Assembly (NCBI RefSeq): GCF_024166365.1
Contig: NC_064830.1
Coordinates: 86,546,721 to 86,610,720 of the forward strand
Direction of reading: 5' to 3'
Source: Elephas maximus indicus
Taxonomy: Eukaryota > Chordata > Mammalia > Proboscidea > Elephantidae
Length of the DNA: 64,000 nucleotides
A program made the translations under genes and the position numbers. Below, piece after piece: positions 1 through 11,045 of the stretch; the stretch's first letter is position 1, and each line of letters begins with the position of its first letter. The notes under the pieces are model-generated. The model ran no database searches and was not told the DNA's origin. It saw only the letters and a program-made list of their open reading frames with translations.

Positions 1-436
1 CAGAGCTGAGATTGAGTTTTCATGTTTCACTTTTCCTTTGGGTTGTAATATAACATTTATCATATAACATTGAGTTTTTGCCAAATATATTGGACATTTG
101 CAATGATTTATTCTTTACAAAAAACCTGTGGTGGTAGGTACTGATACTTGTCCCCAATACCTATTTCCCCCCTTCACTGGCAATGGAACCCTTAGCTGGG
201 AAGATGACCAAACATTGACTCACCATTAGATAAGAATAAGTTTATTGGCTGTGCCTGATTTATCAACACCTCATGGTCTAAGATTGAGGAAGGGGTGGTT
301 TCCCATGTCATTTAACCAGAAGAGATGTTGGATAAATAATGTAACAGTTTGTATGCATAAATTAGTTCACATATCCTTTTATAAGTCAAAGATTCTTAGG
401 GTCTGGAGACTACAGAGGAAATCTATTTCTGCCCCT
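1..436. other. Unassigned AT-rich DNA
   Basis: I recognise no gene or repeat family here. A 71-codon open frame on the plus strand has no recognisable domain and ends in the short tandem repeat that follows, so I treat it as chance. Confidence 0.4.
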
Positions 437-490
437 CCTTTTATATATGAACAGGACTAAAATCCTTTTATATATGAGCAGGACTAAAAG
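437..490. repeat. 27-bp tandem duplication, two units
   Basis: Two adjacent 27-bp units (437-463 and 464-490) are identical at about 25 positions. Each starts CCTTTTATATATGA and ends in a GGACTAAAA motif. This is a simple local duplication and a possible length polymorphism. Confidence 0.85.
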
Positions 491-592
491 GTTAAGTGAT
501 TTGCTCAATGATATAGAGCTGGTTAGTGACAGATCCAGGACATAAACCCATTTCTCTTGACTCCAGTTCGGTGATTTTCCCTCCACAGAACT
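484..592 (-). repeat. MIR SINE fragment
   Basis: The text reads as the reverse complement of the MIR core: a GGTTAAGTGATTTGCTCAA stretch, an AGAGCTGGTTAGTGACAG stretch, then ATAAACCCA. This is an ancient mammalian SINE remnant with no coding role. Confidence 0.65.
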
Positions 593-896
593 CTGACTCT
601 TTTTAAAGGCTAACTAATTAGCATCTGATTTGTGCTAAAGCTGGCCAGGAGTTTATCCCTTCTCTAAGACACTGATACTTACCTTTCAAGGAATTCTCAT
701 TGTTTTTGATTTGGCTCATCACTTAAGCTACAGAAAACATGGAACAGGAATGTAGGCCCATGAAAATTTAGAGCTGTCAGCAACAATATACTTGGATTCT
801 CTCTTTTAACTTCCTAGAGCTATGTCTTAAAAACTCCTCCAGGAAAATTTGTTACTTTTTCAAATGAGTATAAATTGAAATAATATTTCCCTTAAA
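593..896. other. Unassigned
   Basis: I see no gene, RNA gene or recognisable repeat family in this stretch. Confidence 0.35.
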
Positions 897-899
897 AAC

Positions 900-1215
900 A
901 ATCCAAGTTTATTGATGAAACATTATATTAGAAAATATAATGAAGTAATACGTGTTGATGTATAGCTATATTATATAATGGATCATATTGTGCTTCCCAC
1001 TCTGTAACTTGGTTTTCTCACTTAGCCTGTTGCAAATATTTTATAAGTCAACAATTATAAATCTACATCACTGATTTAAATAGTTATAGAACTTGAATAA
1101 ACCCTTATTTATTTAAATTATTCTCATATAAGGCATTTAGATCATTTCCAATTTTTCACTATTCTGAGCAATATAACAACGAATGTCTTCATATGTATTT
1201 TTGTACCACATTTCA
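900..1215 (-). repeat. Old L1 fragment, ORF2 3' part
   Basis: Around 1040-1212 the sequence resembles the reverse complement of the L1 ORF2 C-terminal region: a TTTATTTAAA..GGCATTTAGATCATTTCCAAT pattern, then text like that coding the end of ORF2. It is heavily diverged with no open frame. Confidence 0.55.
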
Positions 1216-1626
1216 GTTATCCATTAATTGTAAGAAAGAGAAACTAGTCATGGCTAACTTGAAAGAGGCAAGAAAGAATTGGAAGGATTCACAAATTTGA
1301 ATCTCAGACTGAAAAACTAGACATTAGAAAGAAGATGGTCCTGGGAGGCTCTGAGTATACAAGTCCCAGGAACTAATGGAAAGTCTATTGAGGTTGCTAC
1401 CATGAAGATGCATCAGCTTCAATCATTTTCTGGCTTTGAACCACCTCTACTGAATTCCAGGAAGGTGGGTCTATAAGGTTTACTTTGGGCCTGTGACCAC
1501 CATTTGGCCAAGGGAAATATGTCATCTGTATTGATAATCCCACCAAAATAAAAGACAAAGGAGAAAGAATAGTTTCCCTCATAAAACTGCAAGGATTTTA
1601 TTGGAAAAATAAGTAATTGTGGTAAG
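1216..1626. other. Unassigned
   Basis: No repeat family or gene is recognised. Two overlapping minus-strand open frames of 61 and 73 codons have no recognisable features and are probably chance. Confidence 0.35.
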
Positions 1627-1820
1627 TCTGTTGCCATCAAGTTGATTCTGATTCATAATGACCCTATAGGACATAGTAGAACTGCTCCATAGGGTTTCCT
1701 AGGCTGTAATCTTTACGGAAGCAGACTTCCACATCTTTCTCCCTCAGAGTGGCTGGTAAGTTTGAACCACTGACCTTTTATTTGGCAGCTGAGTGCTTAA
1801 CCATGACGTCACCAGGGCTA
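1627..1820 (-). mobile_element. AfroSINE (tRNA-RTE SINE)
   Basis: On the minus strand the element starts AGCCCTGGTGACGTCATGG and ends in the RTE-like tail, here seen as GTTGCCATCAAGTTGATTC. It is the longer form, with an extra segment between the tRNA-like head and the GGGTTTCC..CTGTAATCTTTACGG body. It is moderately diverged. Confidence 0.9.
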
Positions 1821-2078
1821 CTTAATGGATACTGGGCAACTGAAAATAACACCATAATATACTTATCTAAATATTTCTTAGGTTAAATTCCTAGAAATAA
1901 ATTGAGTAGTTAGGAGGAGGTAAACTTTTTTTCTTTTAATTTTCTAAATAATGAAAAATTTATTGGCAACTGAAAAGCTAATAAAGTTATTATTTATAAT
2001 AATAGGTTGTTAAAAGAAATCCCAGGAAGTTTATCCCATTCTGCCTTTCACATTTATGTTTTAGAGCTACACCAAGAC
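1821..2078. other. Unassigned AT-rich spacer
   Basis: Short AT-rich spacer before the first RTE copy. Nothing is recognised in it. Confidence 0.35.
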
Positions 2079-2120
2079 AAGCCCCCACGTGTCTGTCAGT
2101 TTGCCATACTGTGGGGGCTT
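2079..2120 (+). other. 5'-terminal hairpin of RTE copy A
   Basis: A perfect 10-bp inverted repeat pairs AAGCCCCCAC (2079-2088) with GTGGGGGCTT (2111-2120) around a 22-nt loop. The same stem position and loop length recur at the 5' ends of copy B (9551-9586) and the copy at 52988. This suggests a structural element at the start of the RTE RNA. Its function is unknown. Confidence 0.75.
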
Positions 2121-2531
2121 GCGTGTTGCTATAATGCTGGAAGCTATGCCACCAGTATCCAAATACCAGCAGGGTCACCAGTGGCAGACAGGTGTCAGCT
2201 GTGCTTCCAGACTAAGACAGACTATGAAAAAGAATTCGGTGGTCTACTTCTGAAAATAATTAGCCAGTGAAAACCTTATGAATGGCAGCAGAACATAGTC
2301 TGATGCAGTGCTGGATTATGAGCCCCCAACTTCGGAAGGCACTCAAAATTGGACTGAGGAAGGGTAGAGTCGACCTTAATTATGTGGATGCAGTCAAGCT
2401 TTCGGAAACTTCATTTGCTGATGTGGCATGACTCAAAATGGGAAGACACAGCTGCAAACATCCATTAATAATCGGAATCTGGAAAGTACAAAGTAAGAAT
2501 CTAGGAAAACTGGACATAGTCAAAAAATGAA

Positions 2532-3107
2532 ATGGAACACATAAACATTGATATCCTAGGCATTAGTGAGCTGAAATTGACTGGTATTGACCATTTTGAA
2601 TTGAACGATCATGTAATCTACAATGGCAGGAATGAAAACTTGAAGAGGAATGGCATTGCATTCGTCATCAAAAAGAACATTTCAAGATCTAACCAGAAGA
2701 ACAACATTATCAGTGATAGGATAATATCCATATGCCTACAAGGAAGACCAGTCAATACAACTATTATTCAAATTTACACACCAACCACTAAGGTCAAAGA
2801 TGAAGAAACTGAAGATTTTTACCTACTTCTGTAGTCTGACATTGTTCGAACATGCAATCAGGGTGCGTTGATAATTACTGGTGATTGGAATGCAAAAGCT
2901 GGAAACAAAGAAGAAAGATTGGTAGTTGGAAAATATGGCCTTGGCGATAGAAATGATGCTGGAGATAGCACGATAGAAGTTTGCAAGACCAACGACTTCT
3001 TCACTGCAAATACCTTTTTTCATCTACATAAACAGCAACTAAACACATGGACCTCACCAGATGGAATGCACAAGAACCAAATTGACTACATCTGTGGAAA
3101 GAGATGA
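2532..3107 (+). pseudogene. RTE copy A endonuclease domain remnant
   Basis: Two open pieces (2532-2834 and 2868-3107) read as the N-terminal APE-type endonuclease. The first has ISELKLTG, which carries the catalytic glutamate region. The second has TGDWNAK, the metal and DNA-binding Asp/Asn motif, and an IDYICGKR stretch. A stop follows the first piece around 2832. Later pieces (3241-3855) hold the linker between EN and RT in shifted frames. Confidence 0.85.
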
Positions 3108-4448
3108 TGGAAAAGCTGAATATCATCAGTCAGAACAAGGCCAGGGGCTGACTGTGGAAGAGACCATCGACTGCTCACATGCAAGTTCAAGCCGAACTTA
3201 AACAAAATTAGAAAAAATCCATGAGAACCAAAGTAGGACCTTGAGTATATCCCACCTGAATTTAGAGACCATTTCAAGAATAGGTGTGATGCATAGGACA
3301 CTAATGACCAAAGACCAAGTGAGTTGTGGAAGGACATCAAGGACATCATGGGTGAAGAAAGCAACAGGTCATTACAAAGACAGGAAAGAAAGAAAGGACC
3401 AAAAGGGATGTCAGAAGAGACTCTGAAACTTGCTCTTGAACGTCGAGTAGCTAAAGGAAAAGGAAGAAATGATAAAGAAAAAGAGCTGAACGGAAGTTGT
3501 CACCCAAAGGACAGCTCCGGAAGACAAAGTAAAGTATTATAATGAAATGTACAAACAGCTGGTGTTAGAAAACCAAAAGGGAAGAACATACTCACCATTT
3601 CTCCAGCAGAGAGAAAGGAAGAAAAAATTCAAGACTCGTGTTGCAATAGTGAAGGATTCTACTGGGAAAATATTAAATGATGCAGGAAACATCAAAAGAA
3701 GATGGAAGGAATACACAGAGTCACTACACCAAAAAGAATTGGTCGATGTTCAACCATTTCAAGAGATAGCATATGATCAGGAACTGATGGTACTGAAGGA
3801 AGAAATCCAAGCTGCACCGAAGGCATTGGCGAAAAAACAAGGCTCCAGGAATTGACAGATTACCTACTGAGATGTTTCAACAAAGGGATGCAGTGCTGGA
3901 AGTGCTACTGGTCTATGCCAAGAAATCTAGAAGACAGCTACCTGACTGAAAGAGCTGACTGAAAGAGATACATATTTATGCCTATTCCAAAGAAAGATGA
4001 TCCAGTAGAATGCAGAAATTATCAAAGAATATCATTAATATCACACACAAGTAAAGTATTACTGAGGATCATTCAAAAGCAGTTATAGCAGTACATCAAC
4101 AAGGAACTGCCAAAAATTCAAGCCGGATTCGGAAGAGGATGTGGAACCAGGGATATCATTGCTGACATCAGATGAATCCTGGCTAAAAGCAGAGAATACT
4201 AGAAAGATGTTTACCTGTGTTTTGTTGACTATGTGAAGTCATTCCACCTTGTGGGTATAACAAACTATGGATAACATTTCGAAGAATGGGAATTCCAGAA
4301 CACTTCATTGTGCTCATGAGGAACCTGTACATAGATCAAGAAGCAGTCGTTTGAACAGAACAAGGGGATACTGCTTGGCTTAAAGTCAGGAAAGTGTATG
4401 TCAGGGTTGTATTCTTTCACCACACCAGTTCTATATGCATGCTGAGCA

Positions 4449-5036
4449 ATGAATCAGGAAGCTGAACTATATGAAGAAGAAGGTGGCATCAGGATTAGAG
4501 GGAGACTCATTAACAACCTGCATTATGCAGATGACACAACCTTGTTTGCTGAAAGTGAAAAAGACTTGAAGCACTTACTGATGAAGATCAAAAACCACAG
4601 CCTTCAGTATGGATTACACCTTAACATAAAGAAAACAAAAATCCTCACAGTTGGGCCAATGAGCAACATCATGATTAGTGGAGAAAAGATCGAAGCTTTC
4701 AGGGACTTCATTTTACCTGCATCCACAATCAATGCCCATGGAAGCAGCAGTCAAGAAATCAAACAATGCTTTGCATTGAGCAAATCTGCTGCGAAAGACC
4801 TCTTTAAAGTGTTGAAAAGCAAAGGTGTCACTTTGAAGACTAAGGTGCGCCTGACACAAGCCATGGTATTTTCAATCGCCTCCTATGCATGTGAAAGCTG
4901 GACAATGAATAGGGAAGACAGAAGAAGAATTGACACCTTTGAATTATGGTGTTGGCGAAAAATGTTGAATATTCTATGCACCGTCATAAAAACGAACAAG
5001 TCTGTTTTGAAGAAGTGCAGCTACAACGCTCCTTAG
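4449..5036 (+). pseudogene. RTE copy A reverse transcriptase palm and C-terminal remnant
   Basis: A 195-codon open stretch contains LHYADDTTLFAES, the YADD active-site box of non-LTR reverse transcriptases, followed by thumb and C-terminal sequence with SYACESWTM and LWCWRKML motifs. Upstream RT motifs (4040-4440) can be read only in interrupted frames. The catalytic box survives but the gene is broken. Confidence 0.88.
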
Positions 5037-5304
5037 AAGCGAGGATGGTGAGACTTTGTCTCACTTACTTTGGACACGTTATCAGTAGAAGGACATCATG
5101 CTTGGTAATGTAGAGAGTCGTCGAAAAAGAGGAAGACCCTCAACAAGATGGATTGAAACAGTGGCTGCAATAATGGGCTCAAGCATAACAATGATCATGA
5201 GGATGTCATAGGACCGGGCAGTGTTTCGTTCTGTTGTACATAGTGTCACCATGAGTTGGAACAGACTCAATGACACCTAACAACAACAAAAACATTAACA
5301 AATT

Positions 5305-5480
5305 GGAGCCATGGTGGCACAGTGTTTGAGAGCTCAGCTGGTAAGCAAAAGGTCAGCAGTTCGAATCCACCAGCTGCTCCTTAGAAACCCTATGGGGCAA
5401 TTCTTCTCTGTCTTATAGGGTTGCCATGAGTTGGAATCAATTTGAGGGCAACGTGGTTTTTGTTTGTTTTTGTTTTTTTC
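5305..5480 (+). mobile_element. AfroSINE, short form
   Basis: It starts GGAGCCATGGTGGCACAG (A-box-like), has GTTCGAATC (B-box-like) near 5362, the GGAAACCCTATGGGGC-like body and an RTE-like tail, then T-rich DNA. It lies about 14 bp past the RTE copy A 3' end. Confidence 0.92.
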
Positions 5481-5497
5481 TGGTTAGTTATAAATTA

Positions 5498-5700
5498 AGG
5501 AGCTCAGGTGCCACAATGGTTAACCCCTCAGCTGCTAGCCAAAGGATCAGTAGTTTGAACCCACTAACCACTCAGCTAGAGAAAAGACCTGGCAATCTGC
5601 TCCTTTGAATATTACGGCTTGAGGAACCCTACTTGGCAGTTCCACTCTGTCATATACAGGGTTGCTGTGAGTTGGAATAGACTCGACAACACCGACAACA
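5498..5700 (+). mobile_element. AfroSINE, long form
   Basis: The head reads AGGAGCTCAGGTGCCACAATGG. A middle segment GAAAAGACCTGGCAATCTGC is absent from the short form. The tail GTTGGAATAGACTCGACAAC matches the RTE 3' end. It is diverged and has lost most CpGs. Confidence 0.85.
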
Positions 5701-5724
5701 GTAATAAATTAACACAAGAGATAA

Positions 5725-5985
5725 TTACCTGAGCACTTATTATATTCCAGCCACTCTTCTAAATGTCTTCATAAGAATTATTTTATTTAATCTTCACAAA
5801 AGCCCTATAAGGTAGGTACAAATTATTAGACATGTTTTACCAGTGAGGAAGCTGAAGCGCAGAAGGATCGATCATTCGTCAAAAAACAAGAAGGCAGTAT
5901 TAGAGCCTGAACTCAAGCTGTGTATGTTTGACCTCACAGCCTTTATGATTAACCACTACACTAAACTGTCTCTTCACATTTTCTA
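5725..5985 (-). repeat. MIR SINE
   Basis: This is the reverse complement of MIR: GAGCACTTATTATATTCC, a CCCTATAAGGTAGGTAC block, GTGAGGAAGCTGAAGCGCAG and a TTAACCACTAC end. Confidence 0.85.
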
Positions 5986-6150
5986 TCATTGATTTAACAT
6001 AATTTATATAATTTAACAATTTAATAATTCAACATTTAAACATAAGAATCTAAGTTCAAAAAGTTTTATTTCTTTTATTACAATGGAATACATGCATTGA
6101 CCCTCTTCTGTTTTGGGCCTCCTACTTTAAGCAGTAGCTACGTATTTCGT

Positions 6151-6304
6151 AGGTGCCCTTGTAATGCAGTGGTTAAGAGCCTGGCTGCTAATCAAATGGT
6201 GAGCAGTTCGAATCCACCAACCACTCCTTGGAGACCCTATAGGGTAATTCTACTCTGCCCTACAGGGTCACTATGATTTGGAATCAACCGACTGCAAAGG
6301 GTTA
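6151..6304 (+). mobile_element. AfroSINE, short form
   Basis: The head has GTAATGCAGTGGTTAAGAGC, the B-box-like GTTCGAATCC is intact, and the tail TTTGGAATCAACCGACTGC is RTE-like. It lies between the two inverted RTE copies A and B. Confidence 0.9.
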
Positions 6305-6865
6305 CATATCTCATAGAGTTACGGGTTTTGGCATAAAACTCCTCCCATATTCCCTCCGTCTTGGTTGTTGTTGTCATCGTTGTTAGGTGCTGTCAAGTCA
6401 CTTCCAAGTGATAACACGACTGTATGTAAAACAGAAGGAAACAATGCCTGGTTCTGTGCCATCCTCACAATCTTTTTTATGCTTGAGCCCATTGTTGCAG
6501 CCACTGTGTCAATCCACCTCCTTGAGGGTCTTCCTCTTTTTCACTGATCCTCTACTTTACCAAGCATGATGTCCTTCTCTAGGGACTGATCCCTCCTGAT
6601 AACTTGTCCAAAGTATGTGGAATGTAGTCTCACTGTCCTTGCTTCTAAGGAGCGTTCTGGTTGTACTTCCTCCAAGACAGATTTGTTCTTTCTTTGGTTG
6701 GTCCATGGTATATTCTATTTTCTTCACCAATGTCACATTTCAAAGCTGTCAGTTCTTCTTCCGTCTTCCTTATTCATCGTTCAGCTTTCCCACGCATATG
6801 AGGCAATTAAAAACACCATGGCTCGGGTCAGGTGTACATAGTCTTCAAGGTGACATCTTTGCTTT

Positions 6866-7285
6866 TCAACACTTTGAAGAGGTTTTTGCAGCTGATTTGC
6901 CTAATGCAATGTATCTTTTGATTTCTTGACTGCTGTTTCCATGGGTATTGATTGTGGATCTGAGTAAAATGAAATTCTTGACAACCTCAACCTTTTCTCC
7001 GTTTACCATGATGTTCCTTATTGGTCCTGTTGTGAGGATTTTTGTTTTCTTTATGTTGAGGTGTAATCCATACCAAAGGCTGTGGTCTTTGATCTTCATA
7101 AGTAAGTGCTTCAAGTCCTCTTTGCTTTCAGCAAGCAAGGTTGTGTCATCTGCATAACTTAGGTTGTTAATGAGTCTTCCTCCAGTCTTGATGCCCTGTC
7201 CTTCTTCACAGAGTCCAGCTTCACGGATTATTTGCTCAGCATACAGATTGAATAGGTATGATGAAATGATACAACCCTGACACAA
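6866..7285 (-). pseudogene. RTE copy B reverse transcriptase palm remnant
   Basis: A 139-codon open stretch reads CQGCIISSYLFNLYAEQI (RT motif with the conserved QGC) and then LSYADDTTLLAES, the YADD catalytic box. The upstream RT half is in other frames, so this is a remnant of the single EN-RT frame. Confidence 0.88.
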
Positions 7286-8455
7286 ACCTTTCCTGACTTT
7301 AAACTACTCAGTATCCCTTTGTTTGAGCAACTGCCTCTTGATCTGTGTACAGGTTCTACATGAGCACAATTAAGTGTTCTGGAATTCCCAGTCTTCTCAA
7401 TGTTATCCATAATTTGTTATGATCCACACAGTCGAGTGTGTTTGCATAGTCAACAAAACACAGGTAAACATCTTTCTAGTATTCTCTGCTTTCAGCCAGG
7501 ATCCGTCTGACATCAGCAATGATATCCCTGGTTTCACATCCTCTTCTGAATCCAGTTTGAATTTCTGGCAGTTCCCTGTCTATATATTGCTGCAGGCACT
7601 TTTGAATGATCTTCAACAAAATTCTACTTGCTTGTGATATTAATGATATTGTTCAATAATTTCTGCTTTCTCCTGGATCACCTTTCTTTGGAATAGGCAT
7701 AAATATTGATCTCTTCCAGTTGGTTGGCCAGGTAGCTGTCTTCCACATTTCTTGCCACTATCAGTGCTGCATCCATTTGCTGAAAGACCTCAACTGATAT
7801 TCCGTCAATTCCTGGAAGCATGTTTTTCGCCAATGCCTTCAGTGCATCTTGGACTTCTTCCTTCAGTACCATGGGTTCCTGATCGTGTGCTACCTCTTGA
7901 AATGGTCGAACATCGACAAGTTCTTTTTGGTATAGTGACTCCATGTATTCCTTCCATCTTCTTTTGATGCTTCCTGTATCATTTAACATTTTCCCCATAG
8001 AACCCTTCACTATTGGAACACGAGGCTTGAATTTTTTCTTCAGTTCTTTCAGCTTGAGAAATCCGACAGCGTTTTTCTCATTTAGTTTTCTAACTCCAGG
8101 CCTTTGCGCATGTCATTATACTTTAGTTTGTCTTCCTGAGCCACCCTTTGAAATCTTCTGTTCAGCTCTTTCATTTCACCATTTCTTCCATTTACTTTAG
8201 CTACTCTACTTTCAAGACCAAGATTCAGAGTCTCTTCTGACATCCATTTTGGTCTTTTCTTTCTTTCCTCTCTTTTTAATGACGTCTTGCTTTTTTCATG
8301 TATGATGCCCTTGATGTCATTCTACAACTCATCTGGTCTTCTGTCATCAGTGTTCAATGTGTCAAATCTGTTCTTGATGTGGTCTCTCAATTCAGGTAGG
8401 ATGTACACAAGTTTGTATTTTGGCTCTTGTGGACTTATTTTAATTTTCTTCATCT

Positions 8456-9118
8456 TCAACTTGAAGTTGCATACGAGCAATTGATGGTCTGTCCCACAGT
8501 CAACCCCTGGCCTTGTTCCGACTGATGATATTGAGCTTTTCCATTGTATCTTTCCACAGATGTAGCCGATTTGATTCTTGTGCATTCCTTCTGGTGAGGT
8601 CTACGTGTACAGCTGTCATTTATGTTGGTGAAAAATGCATTTGCAATGAAGAAGTCGTTGGTCTTGCAAACTTCTATCATGCGATCTCCAGCATCGTTTC
8701 TATTACCAAGGCCATATTTTCCAGCTACCAATCCTTCATCTTTGTTTCCAACTTTCACATACCAATTGCCATTAATTATCAGTGCAACTTGATTGCATGT
8801 TTGATCAATTTCAGACTACAAAAGTTGGTAAAAATCTTCAATTTCTTCATCATCGGCCTTACTGGTTGGTGCACAAATTTGAATAATAGTTGTATTGATT
8901 GGTCTTCCTTGTAGGCGTATGGGTATTATTCTATCACTGACAGCGTTGCATTTTAGAATCGATCTTGAAATTTTTTTTTTAACAATGAACAGGACTCCAT
9001 TCCTGTACAATCTGTCATTCCCAGCATAGTAGACCATACAATTGTCTGATTCAGAATGGCCAATACCAGTCCATTTCAGCTCACTCATGCCTAGGATATC
9101 AATGTTTATGCATTCCAT
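8456..9118 (-). pseudogene. RTE copy B endonuclease domain remnant
   Basis: The stretch 9118-8816 contains GMSELKWTGIGH (catalytic glutamate region of the APE fold) and ends EEIEDFYQLL before a stop. The frame 8758-8456 continues with GLGNRNDAGDRMIEVCKTND, the region following the GDWN motif. The domain is interrupted between the two. Confidence 0.85.
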
Positions 9119-9550
9119 TTTACTTTTGATGATTTCCAGTTTTCCTAGATTTATATTTCGTACATTCCGTATTCCATGTTCTGATTATTAATGGATGTTT
9201 GCGGCTGTTTTTTCTCATTTTGAGTTGTGCCACATCAGCAACTGAAGGTCCCAAAAGCCTGACTCCATCCACATCATTAAGGTTGACTCTACTTTGAGGA
9301 GGCATCCCTTCCCCAGCAGTTTTGAGTGCCTTCCAACCTAAGGATCCCGTCTTCTGGCACTATATCAGACAATGTTCTCTTGCTATTCATAAGGTTTTCA
9401 CTGGCTAATTTTTTTTCAGAAGCAGACTGCCAGGTCCTTCTTCCTAGTCTGTCTTAGTCTGGAAGCTCTGCTGAAACCTGTCCACCACGGGTGACCCTGC
9501 TGGTTTTTGAATACCTGTGGCATATCTTTCAGTCTCACAGTAACTACAAG

Positions 9551-9586
9551 CCCCCACAGTATGACAAACTGACAGGAAAGTGGGGG
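9551..9586 (-). other. 5'-terminal hairpin of RTE copy B
   Basis: On the minus strand CCCCCAC (9586-9580) pairs with GTGGGGG (9557-9551) around a 22-nt loop, matching copy A in position and loop length. No similarity to copy A continues beyond it, which supports this being the element's 5' end. Confidence 0.7.
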
Positions 9587-10015
9587 AATTTATTACTAGT
9601 GGGGTAAAATTACTTCAATCCTTTCTGAAAGAATGCAGGATTTTCTACTGTTCCCAACCACTATTTGTAAATGGTGGATTTGGAAAAGCATCCTAGAGGA
9701 CTCATAACTCTGAGGAAATTGTTGGATATCCACGTGCACAGTGGGATAAACTTCTCTTTATTTCATCCTCTCGTTGCATTCCTGACAGCAAGTTCAGTAA
9801 TGCCCATTCTCATACCTATGTCCTTCCCCAGCAGGTACTATACAATAGCCACCTTGATGATGTTTTAGAAATAATCTTACTGCCACATAACTCAACTTTA
9901 TTTTTAAATACTTTTACTTATTATTAATAAAATATATCTTATAACAAGAATACCCAATAAGAATGTGTGAAGTTTAAAATAACATTTGATCATTTATGTA
10001 TCTATGATTTAGCTT
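9587..10015. other. Unassigned AT-rich DNA
   Basis: No gene or clear repeat. A 65-codon plus-strand frame has no recognisable domain. Confidence 0.35.
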
Positions 10016-10905
10016 GAGAAATAGAATATTAAATATTATTAGAACTTTTAAAGCCATCTTTGTTCCCCTCTTTTATCACTCCTTCATTTTCCTCTTTCTC
10101 AGAGGTAACTGCTCTTCAGCTATTTTCTGTTATTCATTCCTTGCTTTATTTTATATATTTGCCAAATTTTTTAGAAAATATACAAAGAATCACATAGAAT
10201 GCATCCTTTCTTGGCTTACTTTTTTGGGGGCTAAAATAATAATTTTAGGGCCATATAAGCTGTTTGGTAGTTCATTCCCATTGCTGTATAACATCCTACT
10301 ACATAAAAATACCACAATTTATATATATATTTCTTTGAATATTCCAAACAAATTGGATATTTCTGTTTTAAAAATTATTATTCTTAAAAACCACTGCTGC
10401 TGTGAAAAAAGTACTGAGTATGTCTCTTAGGACACATGTGCAAGCGTTTCTCAAGAGTGTATACCCGGAAGTGGAATTGCTAGGCCGCTGAAAACATGCA
10501 TGTTGAACTTCAGGGAAGGACAGATTGTTTCTTAAGTGGATGTATCAGTTCACGCACCCGCTGGTTAGGAATGAGTTTCTCTTCTTCCTCATCTTCACCA
10601 TGCTTGATAATAGACTTTTTCCAATATTGGCAGTCTGATTAGGGTAGAGTGGTATCTCAATGAACTACCTTGATTAATTATTATTTTTAAAAAATATTTT
10701 AATGTATTTATGGGCTATTCATGTTTTCTTTCACTTGAAAGCTTATTTGTCTACTACAGTTAGTCTTTTTCATATTGATTTGTAGGAGCTCATTATATAT
10801 TCTGGATACAGATTCTTCCTTAGTTATTTGTGTGGCAAATATCTTCTCTCAGTTTGTGGTTTTATCTTTTCACTTTCTTTATGGTATAGAACAAGCATTT
10901 ACAGA
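10016..10905 (-). repeat. Old L1 fragments
   Basis: Several pieces read as reverse-strand L1 ORF2: GAGTGTATACCCGGAAGTGGAATTG near 10456, and GGAGCTCATTATATATTCTGGATAC near 10786. The 138-codon plus-strand frame at 10014-10430 is antisense to this and AT-driven, so it is not a gene. Confidence 0.6.
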
Positions 10906-10960
10906 GATGCAGAGGAAGCTGGGTATCCACATAATTCACTTGAGCCTTTGACTTAAGGAT

Positions 10961-11045
10961 TATACGTATGCATATATATATGTAATATATATTATATATA
11001 ATATATATTACATTTTTATATTATATATATAATGTATGCGTGTGT
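10961..11045. repeat. AT-rich simple repeat, (TA)n and (TG)n
   Basis: Alternating TATATA and AATATATATTA tracts run into GTGTGTGTATTCGTG. This is low-complexity DNA that can form cruciforms. Confidence 0.9.

Larger units (their letters stand above)
2079..5291 (+). mobile_element. RTE-clade LINE copy A, nearly full length
   Basis: This is a non-LTR retrotransposon of the RTE clade. It starts with a hairpin, followed by about 450 bp of 5' leader, an apurinic endonuclease (EN) domain, a reverse transcriptase (RT) domain, and a 3' end reading GGTGTC..ACACCTAACAACAACAA. RTE elements carry one EN-RT reading frame that nicks target DNA and reverse-transcribes the element RNA. Here the frame is split by many stops and shifts, so the copy is dead. 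It lies head-to-head-type inverted relative to copy B, about 1.1 kb away, and a SINE follows almost directly at 5305. Confidence 0.93.
6362..9586 (-). mobile_element. RTE-clade LINE copy B, nearly full length
   Basis: Minus-strand copy of the same family as copy A. The 3' end is at 6362 (reverse complement of ..GCACCTAACAAC) and the 5' hairpin is at 9551-9586. Readable pieces from 5' to 3' are the EN start (9118-8816), EN middle (8758-8456), EN end (8585-8322), linker and RT N-terminus (8010-7678), and RT palm (7285-6866). Stops and shifts separate them, so it is inactive. With copy A it forms an inverted pair of about 3.2-kb arms. Confidence 0.93.

Noticed and set aside
5305..5375. Possible tRNA genes in AfroSINE heads
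   Set aside because: A and B boxes are present but the acceptor and anticodon stems do not fold as a working tRNA, and the heads repeat across many SINEs.
10014..10430. 138-codon plus-strand frame
   Set aside because: Antisense to old L1 text, rich in Phe, Ile and Leu from AT-rich DNA, with no recognisable domain.
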